From the NCBI GenBank assembly GCA_034932685.1, contig JAYFOM010000005.1, positions 1 to 35,209 on the forward strand: a stretch of 35,209 nt of DNA. Direction: 5' to 3'. Within the stretch, counting starts at the first letter, position 1; the number at the start of each line of letters is the position of its first letter. The notes under the pieces are model-generated. The model ran no database searches, had not been told where the DNA came from, and worked only from the letters and a program-made list of their open reading frames with translations. A program made the translations under genes and the position numbers. This DNA is from JAQUCI01 sp034932685. Lineage in GTDB: Bacteria > Bacillota_I > Bacilli_A > Erysipelotrichales > Erysipelotrichaceae. Below are positions 26,138 through 35,178 of the stretch, in pieces.

Positions 26138-27509
26138 CTGTTTTTAATAATATATTCACTTTTTCATTTTGATCGCTTCCTGGTGGATAATACCATAAAG
26201 TTATATCTTCGTTTCTATATCTACGATGTAAATCCTCAATAAAACGCCAGCTGGTTTCAATTTGATTCCACTCACTAAACCAAAACTGTTCTTTAGCGCT
26301 GATTGATTCTAACATCCATTCATATGCTTCAGGCGTGTTTAAACGATTGATATCACTACAGTTTTGGCAGAAATCAAGTTTAGCTTCCATTACACCATTT
26401 TCTTTACCTGGCGTTTTGATATTGAATGCTAGTTCAACTCCTTCCATGGGTTGAATTTTTATCACAAGCACATTTTTCGCAACATCAGCATTTGGTTGTT
26501 TAAAAGTTATTCTTACTTCAGTGTTTCTAATATTAAGTTTTTTACCCGTTGTGATAACAAAGGGAACTTTATGCCATCGCGGTAAATCAAGATACAGTTT
26601 CAAAGCCGCGAAAGTCTCGGTTTTTGAATCAACTTTAACATCGGGTTCATCAAGATAACCCTGATATTGACCTAGGATCATGCTTTTTGCAACTGTTTTA
26701 TCAACATACAAAGATTTAAGAATATCAAGTTGTTGTTTCTTGATTGAAGCCATATCAGATGGGTTATCAAGAGCAACAATCGTCAATAACTGCAATAGAT
26801 GATTTTGAACCATATCTTTTAAGGCGCCGGTATGATCATAGTAGTTAGCTCTATTTTCTACCCCAACTGTTTCAGCAGCTTCAATAACAACAGACTCAAT
26901 ATGCTTATGATCCCAAACATTCTCGAATAATGGATTAGCACATCGTATTGTTAAAATGTTTCTCACCATTTCTTTACCAAGATAATGATCGATCATGTAT
27001 AAATTTTCTTTTTTAAAGCAATCCTCAATTAAATGGTTTAGTGCTTTAGCTTCTTCAAGAGTATCACCAAAAGGTTTTTCCATTACAATGCTTACTTCAG
27101 TTTGATTAATACTTAATAAGCCTTCAGTGATAACTTTAAATAATTTTGGCGCTACTGCCAAATAAACAATTGTTTGTTTGGCTTTATTATCTTCCATGTT
27201 ATGTTTCAATTTTTGATATTCACTAATATCACCAATATCCATCTTACAATAGCTTATTATGCTCACTAACCTATTAAAAACCTCTAGATCAAACGGAAAA
27301 CGTGCATTCGATTTGACCCAAGGTTTTATCATCTCAGCATACTCATCGATATTTAAATCACGTCTTCCAACAATTTTTATCTGATCAGTTTCATTCAAAT
27401 TACCCTTAATCAGCATGTTATAAAAAGCTGGAATTAGTTTACGATATGTAAGATCACCTGTTCCTCCAAATATAATAAATCTGTTATTAATGATTTTATT
27501 CCCATTCAT
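26127..27509 (-). CDS. zwf: Glucose-6-phosphate 1-dehydrogenase
   Basis: It oxidises glucose 6-phosphate to 6-phosphogluconolactone and makes NADPH in the cytosol. FIIFGGTGDLTYRKL at about 11-25 is the cofactor-binding start, EKPFG is at 144-148 and DHYLGKE at 174-180 is the active-site signature with the catalytic histidine nearby in NHLLQL. The open frame reaches 27557, but that would overlap gnd by 62 bases. The ATG at 27509 directly precedes the conserved domain, has AAGGA about ten bases upstream and gives 460 residues, close to the usual 480-490. It overlaps the gnd stop by 14 bases. Confidence 0.95.
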   Translation of the reverse strand: MNGNKIINNRFIIFGGTGDLTYRKLIPAFYNMLIKGNLNETDQIKIVGRRDLNIDEYAEMIKPWVKSNARFPFDLEVFNRLVSIISYCKMDIGDISEYQKLKHNMEDNKAKQTIVYLAVAPKLFKVITEGLLSINQTEVSIVMEKPFGDTLEEAKALNHLIEDCFKKENLYMIDHYLGKEMVRNILTIRCANPLFENVWDHKHIESVVIEAAETVGVENRANYYDHTGALKDMVQNHLLQLLTIVALDNPSDMASIKKQQLDILKSLYVDKTVAKSMILGQYQGYLDEPDVKVDSKTETFAALKLYLDLPRWHKVPFVITTGKKLNIRNTEVRITFKQPNADVAKNVLVIKIQPMEGVELAFNIKTPGKENGVMEAKLDFCQNCSDINRLNTPEAYEWMLESISAKEQFWFSEWNQIETSWRFIEDLHRRYRNEDITLWYYPPGSDQNEKVNILLKTETD

Positions 27510-28863
27510 GATGGAATATTCCTTCTTTATCAACTCGTTTGAAAGAATGAGCACCAAAGAAATCTCTTTGCGCTTGGATTATATTTGCGCCTAACTGGTC
27601 GGCATATAACTGATTTAGATATGTAGCGGCTGCTTGATATAAGGGAGTTGGCAATGCATTAAGCGTTGCTAATGCGCTTATCTGGCGTAGTGCATCAATA
27701 TCACGATCAAACCAGGTTCTAAAACGCTCTGCAAGCAAGATATTTTCTATCTTAGGTTGCTCTTTAAAGATAAGCCTTAACTCTTCTAATAACTCAGATT
27801 GAATAATGCAACCCGCTCTAAATATCGTAGCGATCGCTTCAAGATCAAGTTGATAATCAAAACGCGTTGATGCATCTTGATATAATGCAAAACCTTGAGC
27901 GTAAGCAGTGATCTTCCCCAAACTATATGCTTTCTTTAATACATCAATATCAATATCAATTTTGGGTGTAGCTGTGTTATGAAAAGCCTGTCGCATTGTT
28001 GTTACCCCAGACATAAGTCGTGCCATAAATGCTGCACTAATTAAATAAACATTGACATCCTGCTCCAACGCTTGTTGAGCTGTCCATTTACCAGTTCCTT
28101 TATGGTTGCTTATATCTTCAATCAAATCAACTAAATATTGATCATCTTCTTTTTCTCTTATTATCTTACTTGTTATTTCAAGCAAGTAACTTTGAATACT
28201 TCCTTGATTCCAATTATCTAAAGTATTGGCGATAAACTCATTATCATAACCAGCTCTTTTCATTATCAAAATTGTTTCAGCAATAAGCTGCATATCCGCA
28301 TACTCAATGCCATTATGAACCATCTTGACATAGTGGCCAGCCCCAAGCCTACCAAGATAGCGACAACAAGACTCGTTATTCTTCTTAGCTGCGATTTTTG
28401 TTAAAATCGGTTCAATGATTGGATAAACTTCTTTATCACCTGATGGCATGATACTTGGACCAAGCAACGCTCCCTTTTCACCACCAGATACACCAACCGC
28501 ATAAAAGTGAATACCAACTTCTTTAAGTGCTACACTTCTTCGTTCGCTATCTTTGAAAAATGAATTACCACCATCCATAATGATATCATTTTGATCAATC
28601 AAAGGAAGTATCTGGGCAATCATCTCATCTACTGCTTCGCCAGAAGGCACCATCAAAAGCACTACTTTTGGCTTGTTTAGCGAATTTATGAAATCCTTAA
28701 GATCAGTATATCCCTGAAAATGCGTATAGTTTTTAGCCTTAAGTTCATCAACTGCTTTAATACTACGATTGTATCCTGAAACACTGATATCGTTGTTGAG
28801 CATGTTCAAGACTAAACTCTTCCCCATAACTCCCAAGCCTACTACTCCAATATTACTTTTCAT
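27496..28863 (-). CDS. gnd: 6-phosphogluconate dehydrogenase, decarboxylating
   Basis: It converts 6-phosphogluconate to ribulose 5-phosphate and CO2, giving a second NAD(P)H. The N-terminal GVVGLGVMGKSL (about 5-16) binds the cofactor. GVSGGEKGALLGPSIMPSG (about 128-146) and KMVHNGIEYADMQ near residue 180 are the signature substrate-binding and catalytic segments with Lys, His and Asn. The length of 455 residues is slightly under the common 465-480. The ATG follows the pgl stop with no gap, and GGAGG lies in the last codons of pgl. It is the middle gene of the operon. Confidence 0.96.
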   Translation of the reverse strand: MKSNIGVVGLGVMGKSLVLNMLNNDISVSGYNRSIKAVDELKAKNYTHFQGYTDLKDFINSLNKPKVVLLMVPSGEAVDEMIAQILPLIDQNDIIMDGGNSFFKDSERRSVALKEVGIHFYAVGVSGGEKGALLGPSIMPSGDKEVYPIIEPILTKIAAKKNNESCCRYLGRLGAGHYVKMVHNGIEYADMQLIAETILIMKRAGYDNEFIANTLDNWNQGSIQSYLLEITSKIIREKEDDQYLVDLIEDISNHKGTGKWTAQQALEQDVNVYLISAAFMARLMSGVTTMRQAFHNTATPKIDIDIDVLKKAYSLGKITAYAQGFALYQDASTRFDYQLDLEAIATIFRAGCIIQSELLEELRLIFKEQPKIENILLAERFRTWFDRDIDALRQISALATLNALPTPLYQAAATYLNQLYADQLGANIIQAQRDFFGAHSFKRVDKEGIFHHEWE

Positions 28864-29799
28864 TTAATCCTCCATGGCGATAACAACGCCTTCATTAACT
28901 ACAATACGTGAAAATGTTTCTATATCTACTAAACCATCAATTAGTTTGAAGCTTAGCACTTCATTGCTTCTACGATTCGCAACCAACAGATACTGATCAA
29001 CAATCAATATATCGCGAGGATGATCCCCCTTACATGATATGGTTTGAATCAATTCTAAATCGTCATCCATAACTTTAAACACCGATATAATATTCTCATC
29101 ACGTGTTGATACATATAGAAACATACCATCATGACTCAACCTAATAGCTGCGCTTTTTGGTGCAGGATGATCTTGCTTTGTTAATATTATGACTGTTTTA
29201 ATAATCTTATTCTTTTTTACATCTATTACTGCAATCTCATTACTTAACTCTCCTAAAACATACAGCCATCTTTTATCAATACTGAAAACACCATGTCGTG
29301 GTCCAAAACCTTTTGGAAAGGATATGGTATTTTCAATATTAAGTTCTTCATCAAATATTCTAATTTCATCAATTAATAAACACGGCACGTAAATCAACCC
29401 ATCATGAAAAATTACCTGATGACATCCAGCACCACTTTCTACTAATACTGTCTCAAGATGATACAGTCTTTTCTCAACTATCGCAATTTCAGTTACAGTT
29501 CCTTGATGATAATTCGTTGTATAGATCTTGTTATCTAAACAAGCCACATAACAAGAAGTTACAGCTTCATAGGCCAAAGAATCAATGACATTACCACTTA
29601 AATCTAAAAGATATATACCAGCTCTTTGATCAATATCCCCAATCGTTACTATCATGTCTTGATAGTATTGAAGATACTTAGCGTTTTTAACACGACTAAA
29701 TAACTTAACGTTAGTTAAGCATCCTTCATCAAAATCAAAACGGTAGATACCTTCACTACCATTTTCATCATAAGTTCCTATATATCCTCTATTTTTCAT
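28864..29799 (-). CDS. pgl: 6-phosphogluconolactonase, beta-propeller (YbhE) type
   Basis: The 311-residue protein has the lactonase-family start RGYIGTYDENGSEGIYRFDF and repeated blades with the pattern SHDGMFLYVSTRDENIISVF, GDHPRDILI and FGPRHGVFSIDKRWLYVLGE. The fold is a seven-bladed propeller. The family hydrolyses 6-phosphogluconolactone, and its place directly upstream of gnd and zwf supports this function rather than another lactonase. It is the YbhE type, unrelated to the DevB type. The length is slightly under the usual 330-340. The ribosome binding site is weak, with GTGG about nine bases before the ATG. Confidence 0.88.
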   Translation of the reverse strand: MKNRGYIGTYDENGSEGIYRFDFDEGCLTNVKLFSRVKNAKYLQYYQDMIVTIGDIDQRAGIYLLDLSGNVIDSLAYEAVTSCYVACLDNKIYTTNYHQGTVTEIAIVEKRLYHLETVLVESGAGCHQVIFHDGLIYVPCLLIDEIRIFDEELNIENTISFPKGFGPRHGVFSIDKRWLYVLGELSNEIAVIDVKKNKIIKTVIILTKQDHPAPKSAAIRLSHDGMFLYVSTRDENIISVFKVMDDDLELIQTISCKGDHPRDILIVDQYLLVANRRSNEVLSFKLIDGLVDIETFSRIVVNEGVVIAMED

Positions 29800-29816
29800 A
29801 ATTTACCACTGAAGTC

Positions 29817-29845
29817 ATTATATCAAACATTCAAAGGCATTTCAT
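29817..29845 (-). promoter_or_regulatory. Promoter of the pgl-gnd-zwf operon
   Basis: Minus strand ATGAAA (29845-29840), a 17-base spacer and TATAAT (29822-29817) with an upstream TG (TGATATAAT). The -10 lies only 17 bases from the pgl ATG, so the leader would be about ten bases and would hold just the weak GTGG site. Confidence 0.65.
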
Positions 29846-29886
29846 GAATGATAACCATAAATCTAATTACTTGCTGTTAAGCGCTT

Positions 29887-30435
29887 CTACTTTATTCTTA
29901 AAGCAATAGCGTCCACTACTGTTTGATAATTTTCTTTATCGCAGAAAACTATTAGTTTGATCAATGACTTACCATAAAGCGTTATCGTGTATTTGCTAGG
30001 CTCGTATTTTACTTTTTTTACATTAGCAAAGACTAATGTTTCACTTTGCCTTGCATTAGCAAGCATGCCGGCACCAATAACCGTTGGATTAGCACTCAAT
30101 ATTCCTAGAAATATTGCTAAACGATTAACAATATTATTCTTCTTTCTTTGTGAAGTAACAGTACGGCTTATGATCTTATCATCATAAAGTAAGTATTCTA
30201 CTTCATATACTCCCCTATATAAGAATCTTATCAATAGCGCAGTTAACAAAAACAAAGAACCAATAAGAATAAGAGCATATAAAGTGTATAGTGGCTCTTG
30301 ATTAAACATTAATAACACAAAAATAACTACCAAAAAAGGTATTCCAATCGCAATAAATAACTGTTTTAAAACAGTAGTATTTGCGAAAATTGAAATTTTG
30401 CTCTGCCATCTTAACTGTATATTGTCTTTGTTCAT
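29887..30435 (-). CDS. Small two-helix membrane protein of unknown function
   Basis: The product has about 182 residues. Two transmembrane helices sit at about 28-48 and 52-70, and a soluble C-terminal region follows with short beta-like stretches (YEVEYLLYDDKIISR, VFANVKKVKYEPSKYTITLY). This pattern resembles bacterial PH-domain-like membrane proteins, but that is only a resemblance. A start at 30456 adds seven residues; neither ATG has a strong ribosome binding site. The start at 30435 is chosen because AAAGA stands before it. It lies alone between tRNA-Gly and the pentose phosphate operon. No role can be given. Confidence 0.55.
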   Translation of the reverse strand: MNKDNIQLRWQSKISIFANTTVLKQLFIAIGIPFLVVIFVLLMFNQEPLYTLYALILIGSLFLLTALLIRFLYRGVYEVEYLLYDDKIISRTVTSQRKKNNIVNRLAIFLGILSANPTVIGAGMLANARQSETLVFANVKKVKYEPSKYTITLYGKSLIKLIVFCDKENYQTVVDAIALRIK

Positions 30436-30541
30436 TATATTATCTTTCTTTATCATCTAATTATATAGTATTACTAATCAGTGATTTCATCAATATTTAT
30501 ATATTTTTAAGCTTATATTGATCAGCCACTTAAAATTTATT

Positions 30542-30615
30542 TGGAGCGAGTGAGGGGAATCGAACCCCCGTATTCAGCTTGGGAAGCTGATGTTCTACCA
30601 TTTAACTACACTCGC
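30542..30615 (-). tRNA. trnG: tRNA-Gly, anticodon CCC
   Basis: Read on the minus strand, the acceptor stem is GCGAGTG/CACTCGC (7 perfect pairs), discriminator base T and encoded CCA. The D arm is GTTA/GAAC-like, the anticodon stem is TCAGC/GCTGA around loop TTCCCAA, and the T arm is GGGGG-TTCGATT-CCCCT with one G-T pair. The loop places CCC at positions 34-36, which reads GGG glycine codons. The U discriminator is usual for glycine. Total length is 74 bases including CCA. Confidence 0.95.
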
Positions 30616-30626
30616 ATAACTATGAT

Positions 30627-30655
30627 ATTATACAATATCAAAAATTAAATTTAAA
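30627..30655 (-). promoter_or_regulatory. Promoter of tRNA-Gly
   Basis: Minus strand TTTAAA (30655-30650), a 17-base spacer and TATAAT (30632-30627), ending 11 bases before the mature 5' end of the tRNA. It begins within ten bases of the stop codon of the glycosyltransferase gene upstream. No clear terminator was found on the far side of the tRNA: the 8-base AT-only inverted repeat at 30489-30522 lacks a T-run. Confidence 0.65.
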
Positions 30656-30661
30656 CATTGA

Positions 30662-31909
30662 TCAAACTATCTTTTCTACATTTTCATTATCGAGATTACT
30701 AACATCATAATTATAGCTTGGTAGATCTTTTATTAGTGTCATAATATAAGTAATCATTTCATCTGATTTATCAGTACAGAAATTATGCCCATATGATTGC
30801 AAAAGTTCAAACGCCGGACTGTTATTCTGCGTTAGAGCCAATATTGGTTTTCTCAATAACAAATATTCTAGTGTTTTTGATGGTAAAAATGGTTGTTGTT
30901 CTCCCTTGTTTGTGATGGTATCAAACAAAAGTAGAATATCACAATTAATCATCTTGTCATTAGCTTCAGCATAAGACACCTTATCATAAAACATAAATAA
31001 CGATTCAAGATTCTCTTCTTTTATTCTCTTCAAGTAACGTTCACTAACCTCACCATAAAAATGAAATACGATAAACTGATGTAAGTTAGGTATTTTGTAC
31101 TTAAGTCTTATTAAAGCATTGATAAACACATCAATTTTACGTAAACCATATATCCTACCAAAATGAGCAGCTATCAAAGGATATTGTTTTTTACTTCTTG
31201 AACTATTTGCTAGCAGTTTTTGATATACCATCCATTCTTTTATATAAGTTAAAGGGACAACCGTCGTTTTTGCGATTAGATTAGCTGTTTCCTTAACTTT
31301 CGCATTATTTAACATAAACAATCTTTGTTGTTCACTAATAAACACAAGCTTATCCGCATGTTTCATCGCAATCTTTTCATATATGTCGTTCATATAAATG
31401 AAGATGTACAGGAAAAAACCAAATCGAATGATTGGGTTATACTCCTTTATTCTTTCATCATCCTTCTTATATGGTGAGTTTATCAAAGGATCTGAGAAAG
31501 CAGCTATCCAATGAACATCTTTATGTTTAAGCTTGATAATATAAGCCGCAAGATGGGTAAATGAAGGAATCGAAGAAGAGTATATGATGTTGTAGTTTTC
31601 TTTATCAAACTGTTTTAAACAACCCTTAATGTACTTAATGATATTATAAATCCCCATTACCACATTCTTATTACTAAGACCTGTAATCGTCTTATCATAT
31701 GAAGCCACATATAAAATATTGAACTTTTGATAATATGGATCATTCTTAAGTTCCTCAACGATAGAGTCATCTTCTTTACCATGTAATGCAACTACATCAA
31801 CTTGATGATCTAAAACTCTTAAGTGTTTATAAGACATAAGTGTAACAGTATCATTGAATGGTACAAAAGCTCCGGTAAAAGCTAATAATTTCTTATTTGT
31901 TATCGTCAT
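30662..31909 (-). CDS. Glycosyltransferase, GT4-like (GT-B fold)
   Basis: The protein has about 415 residues and two Rossmann-like halves. The first has LLAFTGAFVPFNDTVT near the start and IIYSSSIPSFTHLAAYIIK near 110-128. The second half, from about 235, has IAAHFGRIYGLRKIDVFINAL and then INCDILLLFD, followed by LPSKTLEYLLLRKPILAL, the usual donor-binding region with its conserved glutamate. An amphipathic hydrophobic stretch at about 167-180 may anchor it to the membrane. The start is uncertain: ATG at 31909 or GTG at 31918, both inside the end of the DUF2304 gene and neither with a strong ribosome binding site, so coupling is likely. The sugar is unknown. Confidence 0.78.
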   Translation of the reverse strand: MTITNKKLLAFTGAFVPFNDTVTLMSYKHLRVLDHQVDVVALHGKEDDSIVEELKNDPYYQKFNILYVASYDKTITGLSNKNVVMGIYNIIKYIKGCLKQFDKENYNIIYSSSIPSFTHLAAYIIKLKHKDVHWIAAFSDPLINSPYKKDDERIKEYNPIIRFGFFLYIFIYMNDIYEKIAMKHADKLVFISEQQRLFMLNNAKVKETANLIAKTTVVPLTYIKEWMVYQKLLANSSRSKKQYPLIAAHFGRIYGLRKIDVFINALIRLKYKIPNLHQFIVFHFYGEVSERYLKRIKEENLESLFMFYDKVSYAEANDKMINCDILLLFDTITNKGEQQPFLPSKTLEYLLLRKPILALTQNNSPAFELLQSYGHNFCTDKSDEMITYIMTLIKDLPSYNYDVSNLDNENVEKIV

Positions 31910-32246
31910 GTTTATCACATTCTTGTTTTAACTTAGCAATCTCATAATTTAAGTTTTTTATTGCTTCATAATGTATTGAAAGTTTCTTATATAAATAGAA
32001 AATCATAATATGACTCAAGAATACACTAATGAAAAACAACGCATTAATCGGTGTTGAGATACCTAAAAAAGCGGCGATTGGAACTAAAACTTGCGGAAAG
32101 ATAACTAAAAGAATCAGCGCAAATGCCCAAAGCATCCATATTACAGTGTATTTAATTTCCATTTGTGCTTTGTGGATGTTTCGTAAAATGATGATCGTTG
32201 TTATAATAGCGACTAAGATTAAAACAATTTGAAGTCTAATGTTCAT
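31893..32246 (-). CDS. DUF2304-type membrane protein
   Basis: The 117-residue protein has three hydrophobic helices at about 4-22, 32-54 and 62-88, and a charged coiled-coil tail (90-117). This matches DUF2304 proteins, which are commonly coded next to DPM1-like GT2 glycosyltransferases; here it overlaps that GT2 gene by 11 bases. The ATG has AAGGAG six bases upstream. A role as membrane partner of the GT2 enzyme is inferred from this pairing, not from a known activity. Confidence 0.75.
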   Translation of the reverse strand: MNIRLQIVLILVAIITTIIILRNIHKAQMEIKYTVIWMLWAFALILLVIFPQVLVPIAAFLGISTPINALFFISVFLSHIMIFYLYKKLSIHYEAIKNLNYEIAKLKQECDKHDDNK

Positions 32247-32925
32247 TGCTACTCCTTAATAACTGAATGATTAAAATACTGATAATCACACTAGTCATAT
32301 ATTTGATTGATTTGATTGGATCTATAAAGTAACTACTACCACTTAATCTATCATCCATATCAATTTGGACTTCATTTATCTGGTATTTCTTCCTTATCAG
32401 ATAAGCTAATGCATCGGGTTCAGCAACATAATTCATATCTTTAGCAAACATTTCTAAAACACTTTTCCCAATAGCGCGCATACCACTTGTTGGATCACTG
32501 ATCTTTTTCCCAGTAGCTATAAATAAACATGCTCCAATCATGCGACTACCAAGCATCCGCATGCTCCATGGTTTCTTCTTTTTTAGATATCGTGAACCAA
32601 TAACATAATCATAACCTTTTTCAAGTTCTGCAAGTAAAGGCTTGATATAAATGGGTGGGTGTTGGCCATCACCATCAACTACAATAGCCGCGTCATATTG
32701 ATTTTCAACCGCATAACGAAAACCCATTTGAACAACTCCTGCAATACCAATATTACAAGGCAGATCAATATGATTGATATCATTTATGTCAAGTATTAAA
32801 GCTGTATTATCAAAAGAGCTATCATTTATTACAATATAATCAATAGCTAAAAGTTTAATCTTAGATATTACATCCAAGATATTATCTTGTTCATTATGTG
32901 CCGGTACGATTATAATTGGTTTCAA
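32236..32925 (-). CDS. GT2-family polyprenyl-phosphate glycosyltransferase (DPM1-like, TTG start)
   Basis: The 229-residue enzyme has a GT-A fold. It starts IIIVPAHNEQDNI, with D35 in VINDSSFDNT, the metal-binding D84-G-D86 in VVDGDGQHPP and DPTSGMRA near 152-159, all typical of dolichyl/polyprenyl-phosphate sugar transferases. One hydrophobic helix lies at about 206-224. It would move a sugar from a nucleotide donor to a polyprenyl phosphate on the inner membrane face. The start is TTG at 32925 with AAGGAG about ten bases upstream. The preceding gene is a GT-C-like protein, a class that uses such lipid-linked sugars, which supports a joint pathway. Confidence 0.87.
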   Translation of the reverse strand: MKPIIIVPAHNEQDNILDVISKIKLLAIDYIVINDSSFDNTALILDINDINHIDLPCNIGIAGVVQMGFRYAVENQYDAAIVVDGDGQHPPIYIKPLLAELEKGYDYVIGSRYLKKKKPWSMRMLGSRMIGACLFIATGKKISDPTSGMRAIGKSVLEMFAKDMNYVAEPDALAYLIRKKYQINEVQIDMDDRLSGSSYFIDPIKSIKYMTSVIISILIIQLLRSSNEH

Positions 32926-32984
32926 AACCGGTTACTCCTTTTTTTAATAATATCATATCTTTAAAAGATGTCCTACCATTAGCT

Positions 32985-35024
32985 TTAGTGATAATATCTA
33001 AAAATCACATACTCATCATTTTGATACATAATTGTGCATGATTCAAGTAAGAAGTAATACAGAGGTACCCATTGGTTATCTTTATCTAGTACATGTAAAC
33101 TCTTATCGACAATGATAAAATCTATCTTGGTGCGTACAAGTATATTATCAACATCTTGATACTTCGACGCCAATCTAGTTTGATCATCACCTGGATATAA
33201 TGGTTTGTAAAATATTGATAACAGCTCTTTCATTTCAGGATCATTGGGGTATGCATCATCAATGTTGCTTTTCTCTATCATACCATTCATTAATGTGATC
33301 CGTGGCTCAATGATAAGTAAGCCTTCAGTTTGTGATATCACTTTAGGATAATATAGTTTTTCATCATCAATAATATATTTCAAAGCATTTCCAGTATCAA
33401 CTACACTTTGATCCAATTTATATAAAACATTGAAATTAGCTGTTGGCTTAAAAAACTGATGGTATCCATATCTTATGTTTCGATATGTATAATATGAACT
33501 TATTGCGATAATCATGATAAGTAACATTTTTTGTACTGTTTTATTATCTTTTAGTGTTTCTATGATTATATCTATTCCGATCATGATAAAACCAGAACTA
33601 AATACTAAGTAAAAGATTCTTTGATAAACTTCTACCCCTGTTATATATGTCATCACGAAAGGTAAAACCAATGGATTGGCGAAAGTAATGATGATGATCA
33701 CTAACATAACCGCTAATTTTTTGGTTTTGCTCTTTAAAAATAAAGCCACAAGACAACAATAGTATAAACTGTTTATAAGAATTGCACCAATGCCTTTAAA
33801 AACAAGATAATCCTCAACTCGATCATAAACCGAGTGTTGCGCAAAGAAGTGACTTAATACTGATAGATAAGAATTTTGATACTTTATGATTCCTAAAATA
33901 GTAAAAATAATAGGCACCAATAACATCATTATTCTTGCACATTTATTGATAATATCAACAACATGTTCTTTTCGGATACTTAGATAAGCAATAAGCATTA
34001 AGACTAATTCAAAAAGTAACACAATAATAGTAAAAATGAGGTTATTCATAAACACAATACTATAAACAAGGGTTGGTAAAGCTAAGTAAAAAATGTGCTT
34101 TAATATGTTATTTAAGTTAAAAAATAAGCTCATCATTATATAGGAGTAAACCATAAAAAACCCTAAGAAAAATCCTGAACTTGCACAACTGATCATAGCG
34201 ATATTATAAAAAATAATAACCAATGGATTAACTTGTATTCCATCTTTAAAATGTGCATATAGGATAATAATTAAATTAGTGATCAAACTAGTTAAAAAGA
34301 TAACTCCAACATGGGGAAAAGTAATATTATAGTAGAGCGTTTGAATGTATAATCCAATAAAAACAATATTCACTACAAAACTGCTAGTATTTTTCGTAAG
34401 ATTCTTGACATTCAAAATCGCTTCAAAGCTAAAAAAGTAAAACAAGATGTTACTTACCCACATGTAAACAGCACTATTCATTATGACATCTTTAAATAAC
34501 AAATTTAATAGCCATAAAATAGTCGAAAAGAACTGATAAAATGATTGATAGAGATACTGAATACCAATAACACTATTGTTATAGATGCCACCACTATAAC
34601 CTAAAAACTGGCCTACTATTTGACTATTGATATTTCTTTGGACAATGGTGAAATAGAAATTTGAATCACTGGTTTGCTCACTGAGTCCAACCTTTGTTGA
34701 TAAGATAACCATTATCACAACATAAGCAACGATAAGCAGTAATTCTTTTCTTTGATAGCTTATCTTTTCACTTTTAATTATGATACTCACAAACAGTAAC
34801 CCTATCATTATAAGGATGAAAATCAGATTTATGATATTTGCGTTAACTTTAAACCAAACTAATGGTAAATAAAACACAAACAAAAATGACATTAAGATCA
34901 CAAAACCAAAAGAAGTATATTGGATCTTATCGTTGAGATTAAGCTTCTTAGCGATCTTATTACCTAAAAGATTGCATGATATTAGTATTAAGCTTGAAAC
35001 AGCTAAGATAATACCATAATTCAT
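32985..35024 (-). CDS. Large polytopic membrane protein, possible GT-C glycosyltransferase
   Basis: The 679-residue protein has roughly fourteen to sixteen transmembrane helices over residues 1-520, then a soluble C-terminal region (about 530-679) ending in beta-rich sequence. An acidic pair-like motif TSDSNFYF at 118-125, in the first large loop after helix 4, is where GT-C enzymes carry their catalytic acidic residue. No close family is recognised, so the glycosyltransferase call is inference from topology and neighbours. It is followed after 59 bases by the GT2 gene. The ATG has AAGGAG about twelve bases upstream, slightly long, and no convincing promoter was found in the 35025-35178 gap. 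Confidence 0.6.
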   Translation of the reverse strand: MNYGIILAVSSLILISCNLLGNKIAKKLNLNDKIQYTSFGFVILMSFLFVFYLPLVWFKVNANIINLIFILIMIGLLFVSIIIKSEKISYQRKELLLIVAYVVIMVILSTKVGLSEQTSDSNFYFTIVQRNINSQIVGQFLGYSGGIYNNSVIGIQYLYQSFYQFFSTILWLLNLLFKDVIMNSAVYMWVSNILFYFFSFEAILNVKNLTKNTSSFVVNIVFIGLYIQTLYYNITFPHVGVIFLTSLITNLIIILYAHFKDGIQVNPLVIIFYNIAMISCASSGFFLGFFMVYSYIMMSLFFNLNNILKHIFYLALPTLVYSIVFMNNLIFTIIVLLFELVLMLIAYLSIRKEHVVDIINKCARIMMLLVPIIFTILGIIKYQNSYLSVLSHFFAQHSVYDRVEDYLVFKGIGAILINSLYYCCLVALFLKSKTKKLAVMLVIIIITFANPLVLPFVMTYITGVEVYQRIFYLVFSSGFIMIGIDIIIETLKDNKTVQKMLLIMIIAISSYYTYRNIRYGYHQFFKPTANFNVLYKLDQSVVDTGNALKYIIDDEKLYYPKVISQTEGLLIIEPRITLMNGMIEKSNIDDAYPNDPEMKELLSIFYKPLYPGDDQTRLASKYQDVDNILVRTKIDFIIVDKSLHVLDKDNQWVPLYYFLLESCTIMYQNDEYVIFRYYH

Positions 35025-35178
35025 CAGCCAAATTAGCTCCTTATAATTAGTATATAATAAAACAATGAATAAAAGGTTCTAGAATAATTGTTGGGGTGAT
35101 GTCTAAAATATAAAAGGACATAAGAATGAATATCCGATAAAATGGAGTTAGTTAAGACCATGAAAGGATAATCAACCT

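Noticed and set aside
30489..30522. Inverted repeat ATCAATAT/ATATTGAT beyond the tRNA as a terminator
   Set aside because: The stem is nearly all A-T, the loop is 18 bases and no T-run follows on either strand.
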